Assembly (NCBI GenBank): GCA_902622805.1
Contig: CACNRG010000009.1
Coordinates: forward strand, 1-41,118
Direction: 5' to 3'
Source of the DNA: an uncultured Pelagibacteraceae bacterium
Lineage (GTDB): Bacteria > Pseudomonadota > Alphaproteobacteria > Pelagibacterales > Pelagibacteraceae
DNA: 41,118 nt
Shown here: one piece after another, positions 1 to 8,108 of the stretch
How positions within the stretch are numbered: the stretch's first letter is position 1
Layout of the letters: each line of letters opens with the position of its first letter
Translations under genes and position numbers: made by a program
Notes under the pieces: generated by a model
Database searches by the model: none
The model's input: the letters and a program-made list of their open reading frames with translations, nothing else
What the model was told of the DNA's origin: nothing

Positions 1-363
1 GATAAGTCCCAAATCTTCATCTTTTTTAATAAGTCTTTTATTTTCTATTTTAAGAGCTTCTTCTTTAATTTTGAGTTCCTTTTCTTTTAATTTAAGCTCT
101 TGTTCTTTTAAAATTATTTTATCATTTTCTTTTTGAAGTTTTTCTTGGAAAATTTTTAGATCTTTTTTTTCTTTTATTATTTCGTTTTTTTCCTCCAGCT
201 TTTTTATTTTAATTTCTTTAATCTTTTTTTTTTCAAGATTCTTTTTATATTTAGAATAAGCACTACTCAAAGAATTTGTCGTTATAGATGCTAACTTTGA
301 TAAGTTGGATTGCTTATTTTGAGTTTTAACTCTACTTTTTTTTTTTTTATTTTTCGAAGTCAT
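1..363 (-). CDS. Coiled-coil protein of unknown function, C-terminus off the window
   Basis: An open frame runs from an ATG (complement of 361-363) off the left edge, giving 121 codons without a stop. The N-terminus is short and very basic (MTSKNKKKKSRV), followed by a Ser/Thr-rich stretch to about residue 38. From about residue 40 onward the sequence is almost only Lys, Glu, Ile and Leu, with the heptad-like spacing of a long coiled coil. No signal peptide or membrane segment is visible. I do not recognise a family, and such low-complexity sequence gives little homology signal. A run of 13 A in the coding strand (336-348) encodes the Lys cluster near codons 5-9 and could be prone to slippage. 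Existence as a gene is likely from the long open frame; function is unknown. Confidence 0.6.
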   Translation of the reverse strand, partial: MTSKNKKKKSRVKTQNKQSNLSKLASITTNSLSSAYSKYKKNLEKKKIKEIKIKKLEEKNEIIKEKKDLKIFQEKLQKENDKIILKEQELKLKEKELKIKEEALKIENKRLIKKDEDLGLI

Positions 364-508
364 TTCTTAAAAGAATTATTTGATCAAAGAAATTATGAAT
401 TTTCAACTTTATCTTTGTTTTTTTTTTGAAATAATGTTTAAATTGAGTTCAACTAGAAATTGTCTTAAAAAAAGAATTAGTTAATTAAATCAATAAAAAA
501 TTTTGATA

Positions 509-844
509 TTAATTTAATTTACCTAGATAATTTACCATTACCACTCCAATAATAATCAAAACGACTCCAATTAATCCATAAATATTTGGGAATTGATTGT
601 ACTTTACAAGAGCAAATAAAACTACACCAGTGACTGTTAGCCCACTGTAAGTTGAATAAGCAAATCCAACTGGAAGCACCTGCATTGCTTTAGCTATACA
701 AAACATTGTAATACACATTAATAAAATACATAGAACAGAAGGAGTTAATTTTGTGAAACCGTCAGACATTTTTGCTAAACTGTTACAAGCTATGCCAAAT
801 AAAATTGCAGATGTAAGAAAAAAGTATCCAAATAAAGGTTTCAT
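509..844 (-). CDS. SMR (EmrE-like) small membrane protein lacking the proton/substrate Glu
   Basis: This is a 111-residue, four-helix membrane protein of the small multidrug resistance family, the size of EmrE. It matches EmrE closely in several places: K25-M-S-D-G-F-T aligns with K22-F-S-E-G-F-T, followed by the L-x-P-S-V step into helix 2, and P-x-G-x-A-Y in helix 3 keeps the Tyr60 equivalent. However, the invariant membrane-embedded Glu14 of EmrE/Gdx transporters aligns with Gly17 (codon GGC, complement of 794-796), and Trp63 aligns with a Tyr. Classical proton-coupled antiport depends on Glu14, so ordinary drug/proton exchange is doubtful. It stands alone rather than as a paired SMR, divergent from the cmk-like gene. 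Family membership is clear; transport function and substrate are unknown. Confidence 0.85.
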   Translation of the reverse strand: MKPLFGYFFLTSAILFGIACNSLAKMSDGFTKLTPSVLCILLMCITMFCIAKAMQVLPVGFAYSTYSGLTVTGVVLFALVKYNQFPNIYGLIGVVLIIIGVVMVNYLGKLN

Positions 845-918
845 TAATTGTAGTTAATTATTTAATGTTATCAAGATTATCAAATTATTGAATATTTACT
901 ATTTTATTATTTAAACTT

Positions 919-936
919 TAATAGAATAGTCTATTA
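919..936 (+). promoter_or_regulatory. Inverted repeat 6 nt upstream of cmk start
   Basis: TAATAGA and TCTATTA are perfect inverted arms of 7 nt separated by ATAG. The repeat ends 6 nt before the ATG of the cytidylate kinase-like gene. In RNA it would form a small AU-rich hairpin over the ribosome-binding region; in DNA it could be an operator. In such AT-rich sequence it may also be chance. Confidence 0.3.
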
Positions 937-942
937 GATCAT

Positions 943-1584
943 ATGGTTAAATTTAAAAAATTAATTATTGCTTGTGATGGCGAATCAGCAAGTGGAAAAA
1001 GTACGGCAGCAAAGCTAATTTCAAAAAAGTACAAACTTTTATTAATCAATTCAGGTCTAATTTATAGATACTGTAGCAAATTGATTATTAAAGAAAAACC
1101 TAAAAATCCGATTCTGTTTTTGAAAAAAAGACTAAAAAAAATTTCTTATAAATCTATATCAAAGCAAAATCTTCATACAGAGGAAATTTCAAATCATGTT
1201 GCAATTCTGGCAAAAAATAAAAAAATTAGAAATATTGTTAATGAATTTCAGATGAAAATGATAAAAAAAAATAGTAGAATTTGTGTTGAGGGACGAGATA
1301 TTGCTAGTAAAATTTTAGCTATAAATCCAAAATATGATTTAGCTTTCTATTTTAAATGTAGTTTAAAAGTTGCTGCCTTCAGACGTTGGATTGATTTAAA
1401 GAAATCAGTTCCATTAAAAGAAGTCAAAAAATCCTTAAAGATTAGAACTTCTTTAGACAAGAAAAGGAAAAATAGTCCTTTAGTTAAAGTTAGAGATGCC
1501 ATTTTAGTTAGAAGTGATCAGCTAAATAAAAAAGAAGTTTTGATTAAGATGTCAAAATCAATTGATAAAGTTTTAAAAAATTAA
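943..1584 (+). CDS. cmk: Cytidylate kinase (CMP/dCMP kinase), divergent
   Basis: A 213-residue NMP kinase that would phosphorylate CMP/dCMP to the diphosphate with ATP in the cytoplasm. The P-loop is at residues 13-21 (GESASGKST, where the family usually has GPxASGKGT). The CMP-binding segment is NSGLIYR (36-42, usually DTGALYR). VEGRDI lies at 115-120, and the lid and base contacts are D172-KK-R175-K-NSPL followed by VRDAILVRSD. These order and spacings fit Cmk rather than Gmk or Adk. The replacement of the usual GRDIGT by GRDIAS and the drift around the base site make it a diverged member. The gene is not in the common aroA-cmk-rpsA context, so it could be a paralogue. It converges on the MFS gene with a 4-bp overlap. 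Confidence 0.8.
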   Translation: MVKFKKLIIACDGESASGKSTAAKLISKKYKLLLINSGLIYRYCSKLIIKEKPKNPILFLKKRLKKISYKSISKQNLHTEEISNHVAILAKNKKIRNIVNEFQMKMIKKNSRICVEGRDIASKILAINPKYDLAFYFKCSLKVAAFRRWIDLKKSVPLKEVKKSLKIRTSLDKKRKNSPLVKVRDAILVRSDQLNKKEVLIKMSKSIDKVLKN

Positions 1585-2918
1585 TATTTTCTTTCATCTT
1601 TTTCTTTAGAATCTATAATATTATCTAAATTTGAAAATGTCTCTATAGTAGACTTAGGTTCTTGGATTGGTTCTGTTTGAGGATTTAATTCAATCCCTGC
1701 TGGAGTAATAGTTTGTGGCATTGCTACAAACTGTGAGTCTGGATTATCTACTGTTTGTCTTACTTTCATTCTATAAATTCCAAAGATACCAATTACTGCA
1801 TGAAAGAAAAATAAGAATATAAAAAATCCATTTGATCCAACAATATCCATAAAAATAGAACATAAAAAAGGGCCACTCATTGCACCCAATCCAAATACAA
1901 ATTGTAGACCTGCACCTGCAGCAACAAATTTTTCTTTCGGTATGTAGTCATTTGTATGTGCTAAAATTAAGGAAAACATTGGCAAACTACAAAATGAAAA
2001 GAGTATTAAAAAAATATAAAACCAAGTTTTACTAGTAGCTAAACCTCCAGGTAAATACATCTGTCTTGAAACTAAAATTGCAAGAAGTGCGAATAATGCT
2101 GCACCAAAAGTAGAAATAACAATAACTAATCTTCTATCGTAGATATCAGATATTTTTCCAACAGGAAACTGTGAAACAGCTCCAGAAATTGCCAACAAAA
2201 ATGTAACAATTGAAATCTCTAAAATTGAAAAATTCATTGAAGTTGCGTAAACTGCCAATAAAGTAAATAAAGCAGCTTGGATTGTTCCGTAAAAAAAAGA
2301 ACTTACCATTCCAAATGGAGATGCCTCATATAGATCATTTAATGTCATTGCTTTAATACGTTTAAAGGTAGGTGGTTTTTTTTTAGTTAATAAAATAGGA
2401 ATAAGAGCAGCTGATGTAATCACAGATATTAGAATAAAAGGTTGAAAATTTTTAGGACTGCTAAAATTAAGTAAAAACATTCCTATACCCATTGATCCAT
2501 AAAGAATGACCATATAGATAGACAGAACACTTCCTCTATTTCTATTACTGGATCTATCGTTAAGCCAACTTTCAGCTACCGTATAAATACAAACCATACT
2601 TATTCCAGTTAACACTCTTAACAAAAACCAAATGAATGGGTTAATTAATATAGAGTGAACTAAAATAACTAATGATGCTAATGAAGCAAATGCTGCAAAA
2701 ACTCTTATATGTCCAACTCGTGAAATTATATTTGGAATTGTAGCTGCACCTATAAAATATCCAACAAAATAACCAGACATCATAAAGCCTGTTGCAGTTA
2801 GACTAAATTCCTCTTGTACAGCTCTTACACCAAGTAATGAACCTTGGAATCCATAAGCCATCATTATACATCCCATACCCAAAAAGAGTGCCCAAGAGTT
2901 TTTTAAAACTTTATTCAT
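1581..2918 (-). CDS. MFS transporter (YcaD-like)
   Basis: A 445-residue major facilitator permease with about 12 hydrophobic helices and a hydrophilic, Pro/Gln/Thr-rich C-terminal tail from about residue 395. The N-half carries SYFVGYF/IGAATIPNIISRVGHIRVFAAFAS and VAESWLNDRSSNRNRGSVLSIYM type segments, characteristic of the alphaproteobacterial YcaD/YfkF-like branch. The cytoplasmic loop motif GKISDIYDRR is visible between helices 8 and 9. The substrate cannot be read from sequence. A promoter-like pair lies just upstream (2947-2975), so it is probably transcribed on its own despite being downstream of the DMT gene. Its stop codon overlaps the end of cmk by 4 bp on the other strand. Confidence 0.85.
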   Translation of the reverse strand: MNKVLKNSWALFLGMGCIMMAYGFQGSLLGVRAVQEEFSLTATGFMMSGYFVGYFIGAATIPNIISRVGHIRVFAAFASLASLVILVHSILINPFIWFLLRVLTGISMVCIYTVAESWLNDRSSNRNRGSVLSIYMVILYGSMGIGMFLLNFSSPKNFQPFILISVITSAALIPILLTKKKPPTFKRIKAMTLNDLYEASPFGMVSSFFYGTIQAALFTLLAVYATSMNFSILEISIVTFLLAISGAVSQFPVGKISDIYDRRLVIVISTFGAALFALLAILVSRQMYLPGGLATSKTWFYIFLILFSFCSLPMFSLILAHTNDYIPKEKFVAAGAGLQFVFGLGAMSGPFLCSIFMDIVGSNGFFIFLFFFHAVIGIFGIYRMKVRQTVDNPDSQFVAMPQTITPAGIELNPQTEPIQEPKSTIETFSNLDNIIDSKEKDERKY

Positions 2919-2946
2919 AAAAAATTGCAGTAACTATTCGCGATCT

Positions 2947-2975
2947 ATTATTAAATCAAGTCTTAATTGTGACAA
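2947..2975 (-). promoter_or_regulatory. Putative sigma70-type promoter of the MFS gene
   Basis: On the minus strand TTGTCA (complement of 2970-2975) and AATAAT (complement of 2947-2952) are separated by 17 nt, matching consensus at 5 of 6 positions each. The predicted transcription start is about 22 nt before the MFS ATG at 2918. It sits in the 59-bp gap downstream of the DMT permease. Confidence 0.45.
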
Positions 2976-2977
2976 GC

Positions 2978-3838
2978 TTAAGAATTTTTTAGCTTTAAAA
3001 AAGAATGAATTGCAATAGTAAGAATTATTATTATGCCTCCATAAAGTGTTTCAATACTTGGTTGCTCTTTTATTATCAGCCAAACCCAGATTGGACCTAC
3101 GATGGTCTCTAATAAGAAAAATAGGTTGACTTCAGCTGCAGGAATAAATCTTGGAGCTATGGTTACCAATACAAAAGGTATTGCAACGCATAAGATACAC
3201 ATTAAAGGCACTATGATAAGGTCTTTTTCATTAAGCACAAAACTCTCAATAAAGAATAAAGCAAAAGTTGCTACAAATAATTTTCCAACAACAGCAGCAG
3301 GAACAAGATTTTTTGATTTTGCAGACCTTATAGTAACAGCACCTACTGCTAAACCTATTGCTGTAATAAATCCTAAAATATCTCCATAAAAATTACCTAA
3401 TTTCAGAGAGTCAAAAAAAATATAAATTATAGCTAAAAAGGTGATTACTATTGAGATCCAAGTTTTTTTGTCAGGAGGTTCTTTTAAAAAAATTGCACCA
3501 AGAATAGCCGATAACATTGGAGCAGTAGCAATCATTACAAGTGTATTTGCTACATTTGTATTCTGAATTGAAACTACAAATGTGATGTTTGTTACACTAA
3601 ATGTACCCACATAAATAAGTCCGTGATAACCACTTGTAAAAAGAATCTTAAAGAAGTTTAATTTATAAATTATTAACATTCCAAAAAAAACTGTAAAAAA
3701 TGGAATTATTCCTCTATAAAAAACTAAACCCCATGTGTCAATATTTGAAAGTCTTATAAATAAAGAGTCAGGTGTAATAAACATTACAGCCACAAAAGCA
3801 AGTAAAGAACCTTTTTGTTGGTCAGTAAGATTGTTCAT
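2978..3838 (-). CDS. DMT superfamily permease (EamA domains)
   Basis: A membrane protein of about 286 residues with ten hydrophobic segments forming two EamA repeats. The second repeat ends in PSIETLYGGIIIILTIAIHS, typical of the family. I choose the start MNNLTDQQKG at 3838 because its ATG overlaps the gshB stop as ATGA, a common coupling arrangement; the open frame extends 6 codons further to 3856, inside gshB. It is probably an exporter of amino acids or small metabolites, since DMT proteins usually are, but the substrate is unknown. Location directly behind gshA-gshB suggests a possible link to thiol or peptide metabolism, which is inference only. Confidence 0.85.
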   Translation of the reverse strand: MNNLTDQQKGSLLAFVAVMFITPDSLFIRLSNIDTWGLVFYRGIIPFFTVFFGMLIIYKLNFFKILFTSGYHGLIYVGTFSVTNITFVVSIQNTNVANTLVMIATAPMLSAILGAIFLKEPPDKKTWISIVITFLAIIYIFFDSLKLGNFYGDILGFITAIGLAVGAVTIRSAKSKNLVPAAVVGKLFVATFALFFIESFVLNEKDLIIVPLMCILCVAIPFVLVTIAPRFIPAAEVNLFFLLETIVGPIWVWLIIKEQPSIETLYGGIIIILTIAIHSFLKLKNS

Positions 3839-4761
3839 GCTTTTAATTCTTCCCAAAAAATTTTAGCAAGATTAACTTTTGATAAATCATAAAAAGTTTT
3901 TAATCCGGTAGGTGATGTAACGTTGATATCTCCATTTAGTTTTTGATCAATAAAATCAATTCCAGCAAAAAAAATATTTTTTTTTTTTAAATCTTTAGCA
4001 ATTAAATCAGATATTTTTTTTTCTATATTTGATAGTGTAGTAATAATTGGTTTAGCTCCTTTACTCATATTACTTAAAAATGAACCTTTTTTAGGAACTC
4101 TAGAAATTACACCAACAACTTTACCATTAATCAAAAAAACTCGTTTATCACCGTCGCTTATTTTAGATAAATATTTTTGACAAACAATATGCCCATGTTT
4201 TTTAATAAATTTTTTGATAAATTTTAAATTAAATTTACTTTTTAGATAAATATCATTTCCACTAAAGCTATGAATAGGCTTAAGAATTACCTTCTTATGT
4301 AATTTAAAAAATTTTTTTATTTCAACTAAATTTTGGGTAAATATAGTGTCCGGCATAAATTTTTGATATTTAGCCGAATAAAGTTTTTCAGAAATATTTC
4401 TGATTGAGGTTGGGTCATTTATAATTTTCACCTTCTTTTTAATTGTATCTAAAATATAAGTTGTTGAGATATATTCTAAATTAAATGGGGGATCTTGTCT
4501 GATTAAAATAAATTTACATTTTGCAAGATCTAGATCTTTTTTTTTTAAAATTCTAAATTTTTTTTTATTATTATAATCAAATTTTATAAAAAATCCCTTA
4601 GCAATAACTTTAGAATTAATTACAGATAAATTCTTAGGATCATAATAGAATATTTTATATTTTTTATTCTGAATTTCATTAGCTAGAAAAATAGTTGTAT
4701 CAGTTTTTGGATTTAGTTTAGAAGGATGATTTCCTTGGATAGCAATAATCTTATTTATCAT
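3835..4761 (-). CDS. gshB: Glutathione synthetase
   Basis: A 308-residue ATP-grasp enzyme that joins gamma-glutamylcysteine and glycine to make glutathione. Diagnostic motifs are IRQDPPF (87-93), the NDPTSIRN segment (116-123), the ATP-grasp lysine stretch VILKPIHSFSGNDI (158-171), SDGDKRVFLINGKVVGVISR (202-221) and the C-terminal INVTSPTG (279-286), which carries metal and substrate ligands. Length matches the bacterial GshB family. The gene overlaps the end of gshA by 11 bp and is followed by the DMT permease through an ATGA overlap, so the three are probably one transcript. A run of 12 A in the coding strand (3977-3988, codons around K259-N262) is a potential slippage or mutation site. Confidence 0.95.
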   Translation of the reverse strand: MINKIIAIQGNHPSKLNPKTDTTIFLANEIQNKKYKIFYYDPKNLSVINSKVIAKGFFIKFDYNNKKKFRILKKKDLDLAKCKFILIRQDPPFNLEYISTTYILDTIKKKVKIINDPTSIRNISEKLYSAKYQKFMPDTIFTQNLVEIKKFFKLHKKVILKPIHSFSGNDIYLKSKFNLKFIKKFIKKHGHIVCQKYLSKISDGDKRVFLINGKVVGVISRVPKKGSFLSNMSKGAKPIITTLSNIEKKISDLIAKDLKKKNIFFAGIDFIDQKLNGDINVTSPTGLKTFYDLSKVNLAKIFWEELKA

Positions 4762-6046
4762 ATAATTCGTTCAAATCTTCATTTTTAGAAAATTTACTAA
4801 TCATATGTTCTGCATTTGTGGTTTTATTATCAATTATCTTTTGTAAGTGATTTAAAAATAAAGTCTCATTTTTCTTATTCTTGTTCAGTATATCTCTGTT
4901 TTCTAATCCCTTTCTCGATAAATCTAATAGTTTTGAAGCCCAGTAAAGAAGATCTTTACCCATTAATTGGGTATTAAACCCTTTTTGGGGAGCTTCTAAA
5001 TAAGCATTAATTATTTTTTCTTTATCCCACTTAGAAATTAATTCATAAACTTCATCGACATTACCATATAACATCCCAATATTAAACGCAGGTCCGGCAC
5101 ATAAACAATCCCAACCACAAGTATCCATCGATCTAAGCTCTATATACTTCTTAAGTCTATTTTCTGTAAAAATTGTACTTAGGTGAGTGGATAGATCGTT
5201 TTCATTTGGTAATCGATTTCCAATTTCATTAATTTTTCCATTCATGAAATCTTTAAAAATGTATTTTTTTCCTGAAATATAAGCATCTTTATCTTTAATA
5301 AATAAAATTGGAAAATTCATAATAAATTCAGCATAATTTTCAAAATTTAATTCATCAAAAAACATCTTTGGTAGACCTCCTCGAGCTGTGTTTTGCCAAA
5401 CTTTTGATCTATATGATAAGTAACCACTTTTTTTCTTTTCAACTATTGAAGAGTTAGCGAATAAAGCAATTGAAATAGGCACAATTGAATTAACTATTCT
5501 AAATTTTTTAATAAAATCTTCTTCAGAATCGTAATCTATATTTAATTGTGTTCCACAAGTACGATACATCATATCCAAACTTAATTCACCATTTGAAGGC
5601 ATATCTTTTGTCATGAGTTTGTATCTTTGTTTTGGATTATTTGGGATTTCATCAAGTTTGGATATTGGATCAAATCCAGCACTCACAATACTTATATTCA
5701 ATTTTTTTGTAACTTGCTTTAATTCAAATAAATAATCATGAGACTCAGCACAAGCCTCGTGAATATTATTAAGTTTTTCACCTGATAATTCTATTTGATT
5801 TCCTGGCTCAAGAGTGATGTTTTTCTCACCTTTATTAAGACCTATAATATTATTTTTTTCTAGGATAGGATTCCAACCAAACTCCAATAAAGCAGAAAAC
5901 ATCTCTTTTATTTTTAAATAATTAATTCGTTTATTATTTTGGTTATTAAATAAAAATTTTTCATGTTCAATTCCAATTTTAATATCTTTAGAATTTTTTA
6001 TACCCGATTTGAAATATTCAATAATTTGTTCTTTTTTATTAATCAT
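4751..6046 (-). CDS. gshA: Glutamate-cysteine ligase, plant/alphaproteobacterial type
   Basis: A 431-residue GCS2-type enzyme that catalyses the first step of glutathione synthesis, gamma-linkage of glutamate to cysteine. It has IGIEHEKFLF (24-33) with the metal-binding Glu residues, LEPGNQIELSG (near 80) and MMYRTCGTQLNIDYDSEEDF (near 160), which are hallmarks of the plant-like class also found in alphaproteobacteria. RSMDTCGWDCLCAGPAF lies in the C-terminal half. It is followed by gshB with an 11-bp overlap, so both steps of the pathway are translated together. A promoter-like pair in the 78-bp gap behind purF suggests it can be transcribed separately from purF. Confidence 0.95.
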   Translation of the reverse strand: MINKKEQIIEYFKSGIKNSKDIKIGIEHEKFLFNNQNNKRINYLKIKEMFSALLEFGWNPILEKNNIIGLNKGEKNITLEPGNQIELSGEKLNNIHEACAESHDYLFELKQVTKKLNISIVSAGFDPISKLDEIPNNPKQRYKLMTKDMPSNGELSLDMMYRTCGTQLNIDYDSEEDFIKKFRIVNSIVPISIALFANSSIVEKKKSGYLSYRSKVWQNTARGGLPKMFFDELNFENYAEFIMNFPILFIKDKDAYISGKKYIFKDFMNGKINEIGNRLPNENDLSTHLSTIFTENRLKKYIELRSMDTCGWDCLCAGPAFNIGMLYGNVDEVYELISKWDKEKIINAYLEAPQKGFNTQLMGKDLLYWASKLLDLSRKGLENRDILNKNKKNETLFLNHLQKIIDNKTTNAEHMISKFSKNEDLNELYDK

Positions 6047-6052
6047 TAATTT

Positions 6053-6080
6053 ATTAAATAAGTTTAATTTATTTGTTCAA
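6053..6080 (-). promoter_or_regulatory. Possible promoter of gshA
   Basis: On the minus strand TTGAAC (complement of 6075-6080) and TTTAAT (complement of 6053-6058) are spaced by 16 nt. The predicted start of transcription falls within a few nucleotides of the gshA ATG at 6046, so the mRNA would be leaderless or nearly so. AT-rich sequence makes chance matches common. Confidence 0.25.
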
Positions 6081-6124
6081 AGTAAAGAATATAATTTCTT
6101 GAAAGGGTAAAATTCATTATTTTA

Positions 6125-7606
6125 TCAATTATTTGATCCAGTACTTAGTAGAGATAGTTGAGTAATTTTATTATCTCCTAGTTCATCTATAGGTTTCACG
6201 GGGTAATCTCCAGTAAAGTAATGATCTGTTAATTGAGGGTAATTTTCATTTCTTTTATCAAATCCAATAGCCCGGTACATTCCATTAATAGACAAAAACT
6301 TTAAAGATTTAGCCCCAATATATTCACATATTTCATCATTAGTTTTATTAGCAGCTAATAGTTCTTTTCGAGTAGGAGTATCAACTCCATAAAAATCTGG
6401 AAATTTTATTTCAGGACAAGCAATTTTGACATGTACTTCTTTAGCACCAGCTTCATAAAGCATCTTTACTATTTTATGTGATGTAGTCCCTCTAACAAGA
6501 GAGTCATCAATTAAAATTATTTTTTTATCTTTTATTGTTGTTTTGTTTGCATTGAGTTTCAATTTAACACCTAAGCTTCTAATTTGTTGGCTAGGTTCAA
6601 TAAAAGTTCTTCCAACATAATGATTTCTAATTAAACCATGTTCATAGTTTTTACCCAAATATTGTGCAAATCCTAAAGCTGCTGCGTTTCCACTATCAGG
6701 AACAGGTACAATGATATCAGCATCAATATCATTTTCTTTAGCTAGTTCTTTACCCAAATTTTTTCTATGCTCATATGCAGTTAAATTTCCTAAAATACTG
6801 TCTGGTCTTGCAAAATAGATATATTCAAAAACGCATGGTTTAACTTTTTTTGGTGGAAAAGGCTTAATGCTTTTGAGTTTATCATTCTCAATTAAAACAA
6901 TTTCACCATTTTCTACCTCTCTTACAAAAGTTGCTCCAATTATATCTAGTGCACAAGTTTCAGATGCGAGCACATAACTTTTTTTAAGTTTTCCAATTAT
7001 TAGTGGTCTAATACCATATGGATCTCTAACACCAATTAATGATTTTTGTGTAAGCATTACCAAAGCATATCCTCCTTGAATTTGAAAAATTGCATCAACT
7101 ACTTTATCGATTGTCTTAACTCTTTTGGATTTTGCAATTAATTGAACAATTGTCTCAGTATCTGAGGTAGTATAAAAAATTGCTCCATCTTCAACCAATT
7201 TATTTCTTAAATGAATCGAATTGGTTAAATTTCCATTGTGAGCTACTCCAATCCCTCCAGCATTAGTATCTGCGAAAAAAGGTTGAATATTTCTTAAAGT
7301 ATTGCTTCCGGTTGTACTATATCGATTGTGACCAATTGCAAAATTTCCTTTGAGTTTTTTTAAAACTTTTTCTTTATTGAAATTATCACCAACTAAACCA
7401 AATCTTTTTTCAGAAAAATATTGTTCTCCATCAAAAGTTACAATACCACACCCTTCTTGGCCTCTATGTTGAAGAGCATGAAGACCCAAAGCAGTCAAAG
7501 CAGAAGCATCCTCAATATTGCTTATACCAAATACACCACACTCTTCCTTAAGCTTTGGATTAAAGATCTTCAATTTTTTCTTTAGAATCTTGGTATGTTT
7601 TTTCAT
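6125..7606 (-). CDS. purF: Amidophosphoribosyltransferase
   Basis: A 493-residue glutamine PRPP amidotransferase, the committed step of purine synthesis. The N-terminal Ntn glutaminase begins at Cys23 in EECGVFGI, which becomes the catalytic N-terminal residue after propeptide removal. HNRYSTTG (93-100), NGNLTNS (124-130) and SDTETIV (148-154) complete the glutaminase site. The PRPP loop is IILIDDSLVRGTT (363-375) in the type I phosphoribosyltransferase domain. The ATG at 7606 gives a 22-residue leader and a 47-bp overlap with cvpA; a TTG at 7573 would give an 11-residue leader and a 14-bp overlap, closer to known PurF propeptides. The cvpA-purF pairing is widespread in proteobacteria. Confidence 0.95.
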   Translation of the reverse strand: MKKHTKILKKKLKIFNPKLKEECGVFGISNIEDASALTALGLHALQHRGQEGCGIVTFDGEQYFSEKRFGLVGDNFNKEKVLKKLKGNFAIGHNRYSTTGSNTLRNIQPFFADTNAGGIGVAHNGNLTNSIHLRNKLVEDGAIFYTTSDTETIVQLIAKSKRVKTIDKVVDAIFQIQGGYALVMLTQKSLIGVRDPYGIRPLIIGKLKKSYVLASETCALDIIGATFVREVENGEIVLIENDKLKSIKPFPPKKVKPCVFEYIYFARPDSILGNLTAYEHRKNLGKELAKENDIDADIIVPVPDSGNAAALGFAQYLGKNYEHGLIRNHYVGRTFIEPSQQIRSLGVKLKLNANKTTIKDKKIILIDDSLVRGTTSHKIVKMLYEAGAKEVHVKIACPEIKFPDFYGVDTPTRKELLAANKTNDEICEYIGAKSLKFLSINGMYRAIGFDKRNENYPQLTDHYFTGDYPVKPIDELGDNKITQLSLLSTGSNN

Positions 7607-8105
7607 CTGGAAATTCTTTTAAAAGATAATTACTACCTTTCTCTAAATATGGAAAGACATAAGATTTATTAATATTTATTGGCCATTTATCATAATTATA
7701 CACAATATGGATACCAGAAAATATACACGTAGAAATTATATAAGCTCTCAAAAAACCAAAAAAGAATCCAAACAATGTATCTAAGCTTCCAATACCAGTA
7801 TATCTAACAGCTTTACTGATTCCTTTATTGATCATTAATACTAGAAAGATAACAACAATAAATATAGTAATCCCCAGACTTAAATCTAAAACATATTCAT
7901 TATCAATTATATCTTCCATGTAAGGTTTAACTTTAGGAAAAATTATGAGTGTAATAATATATGCCAACAACCATTTTGACATAGATAAAATGCTTAAGAC
8001 AAAACCATTCTTATAACATTTAATTAAAGATAAGATTGTTATTATTAAATATATAATATCAATTATTGAGGTTGTATCGTAAAACTCTTCAAGAAATTCA
8101 AACAT
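7560..8105 (-). CDS. cvpA: CvpA family membrane protein
   Basis: A 181-residue protein with four hydrophobic segments in the CvpA pattern: a first helix near 12-30, KCYKNGFVLSILSMSKWLLAYI, a long central helix, and the conserved SLDTLFGFFFGFLRAYII segment (G-x-D-x-x-x-G-x-x-x-G-x-x-R type motif). CvpA is named for colicin V production in E. coli and is linked to envelope homeostasis; its biochemical role remains unclear. It sits between the MMPL exporter (3-bp gap) and purF (long overlap), which is the usual cvpA-purF neighbourhood. Confidence 0.88.
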   Translation of the reverse strand: MFEFLEEFYDTTSIIDIIYLIITILSLIKCYKNGFVLSILSMSKWLLAYIITLIIFPKVKPYMEDIIDNEYVLDLSLGITIFIVVIFLVLMINKGISKAVRYTGIGSLDTLFGFFFGFLRAYIISTCIFSGIHIVYNYDKWPININKSYVFPYLEKGSNYLLKEFPDEKTYQDSKEKIEDL

Positions 8106-8108
8106 TAA

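Noticed and set aside
364-508. Possible RNA gene or small ORF in the 145-bp gap
   Set aside because: Only AT-rich sequence with a T10 run and a 12-codon ORF; no tRNA-like arms or stable GC stem seen.
3102-3389. 95-codon plus-strand open frame
   Set aside because: It lies wholly antisense to the DMT permease, whose protein has clear EamA features; the antisense translation has no recognisable domain.
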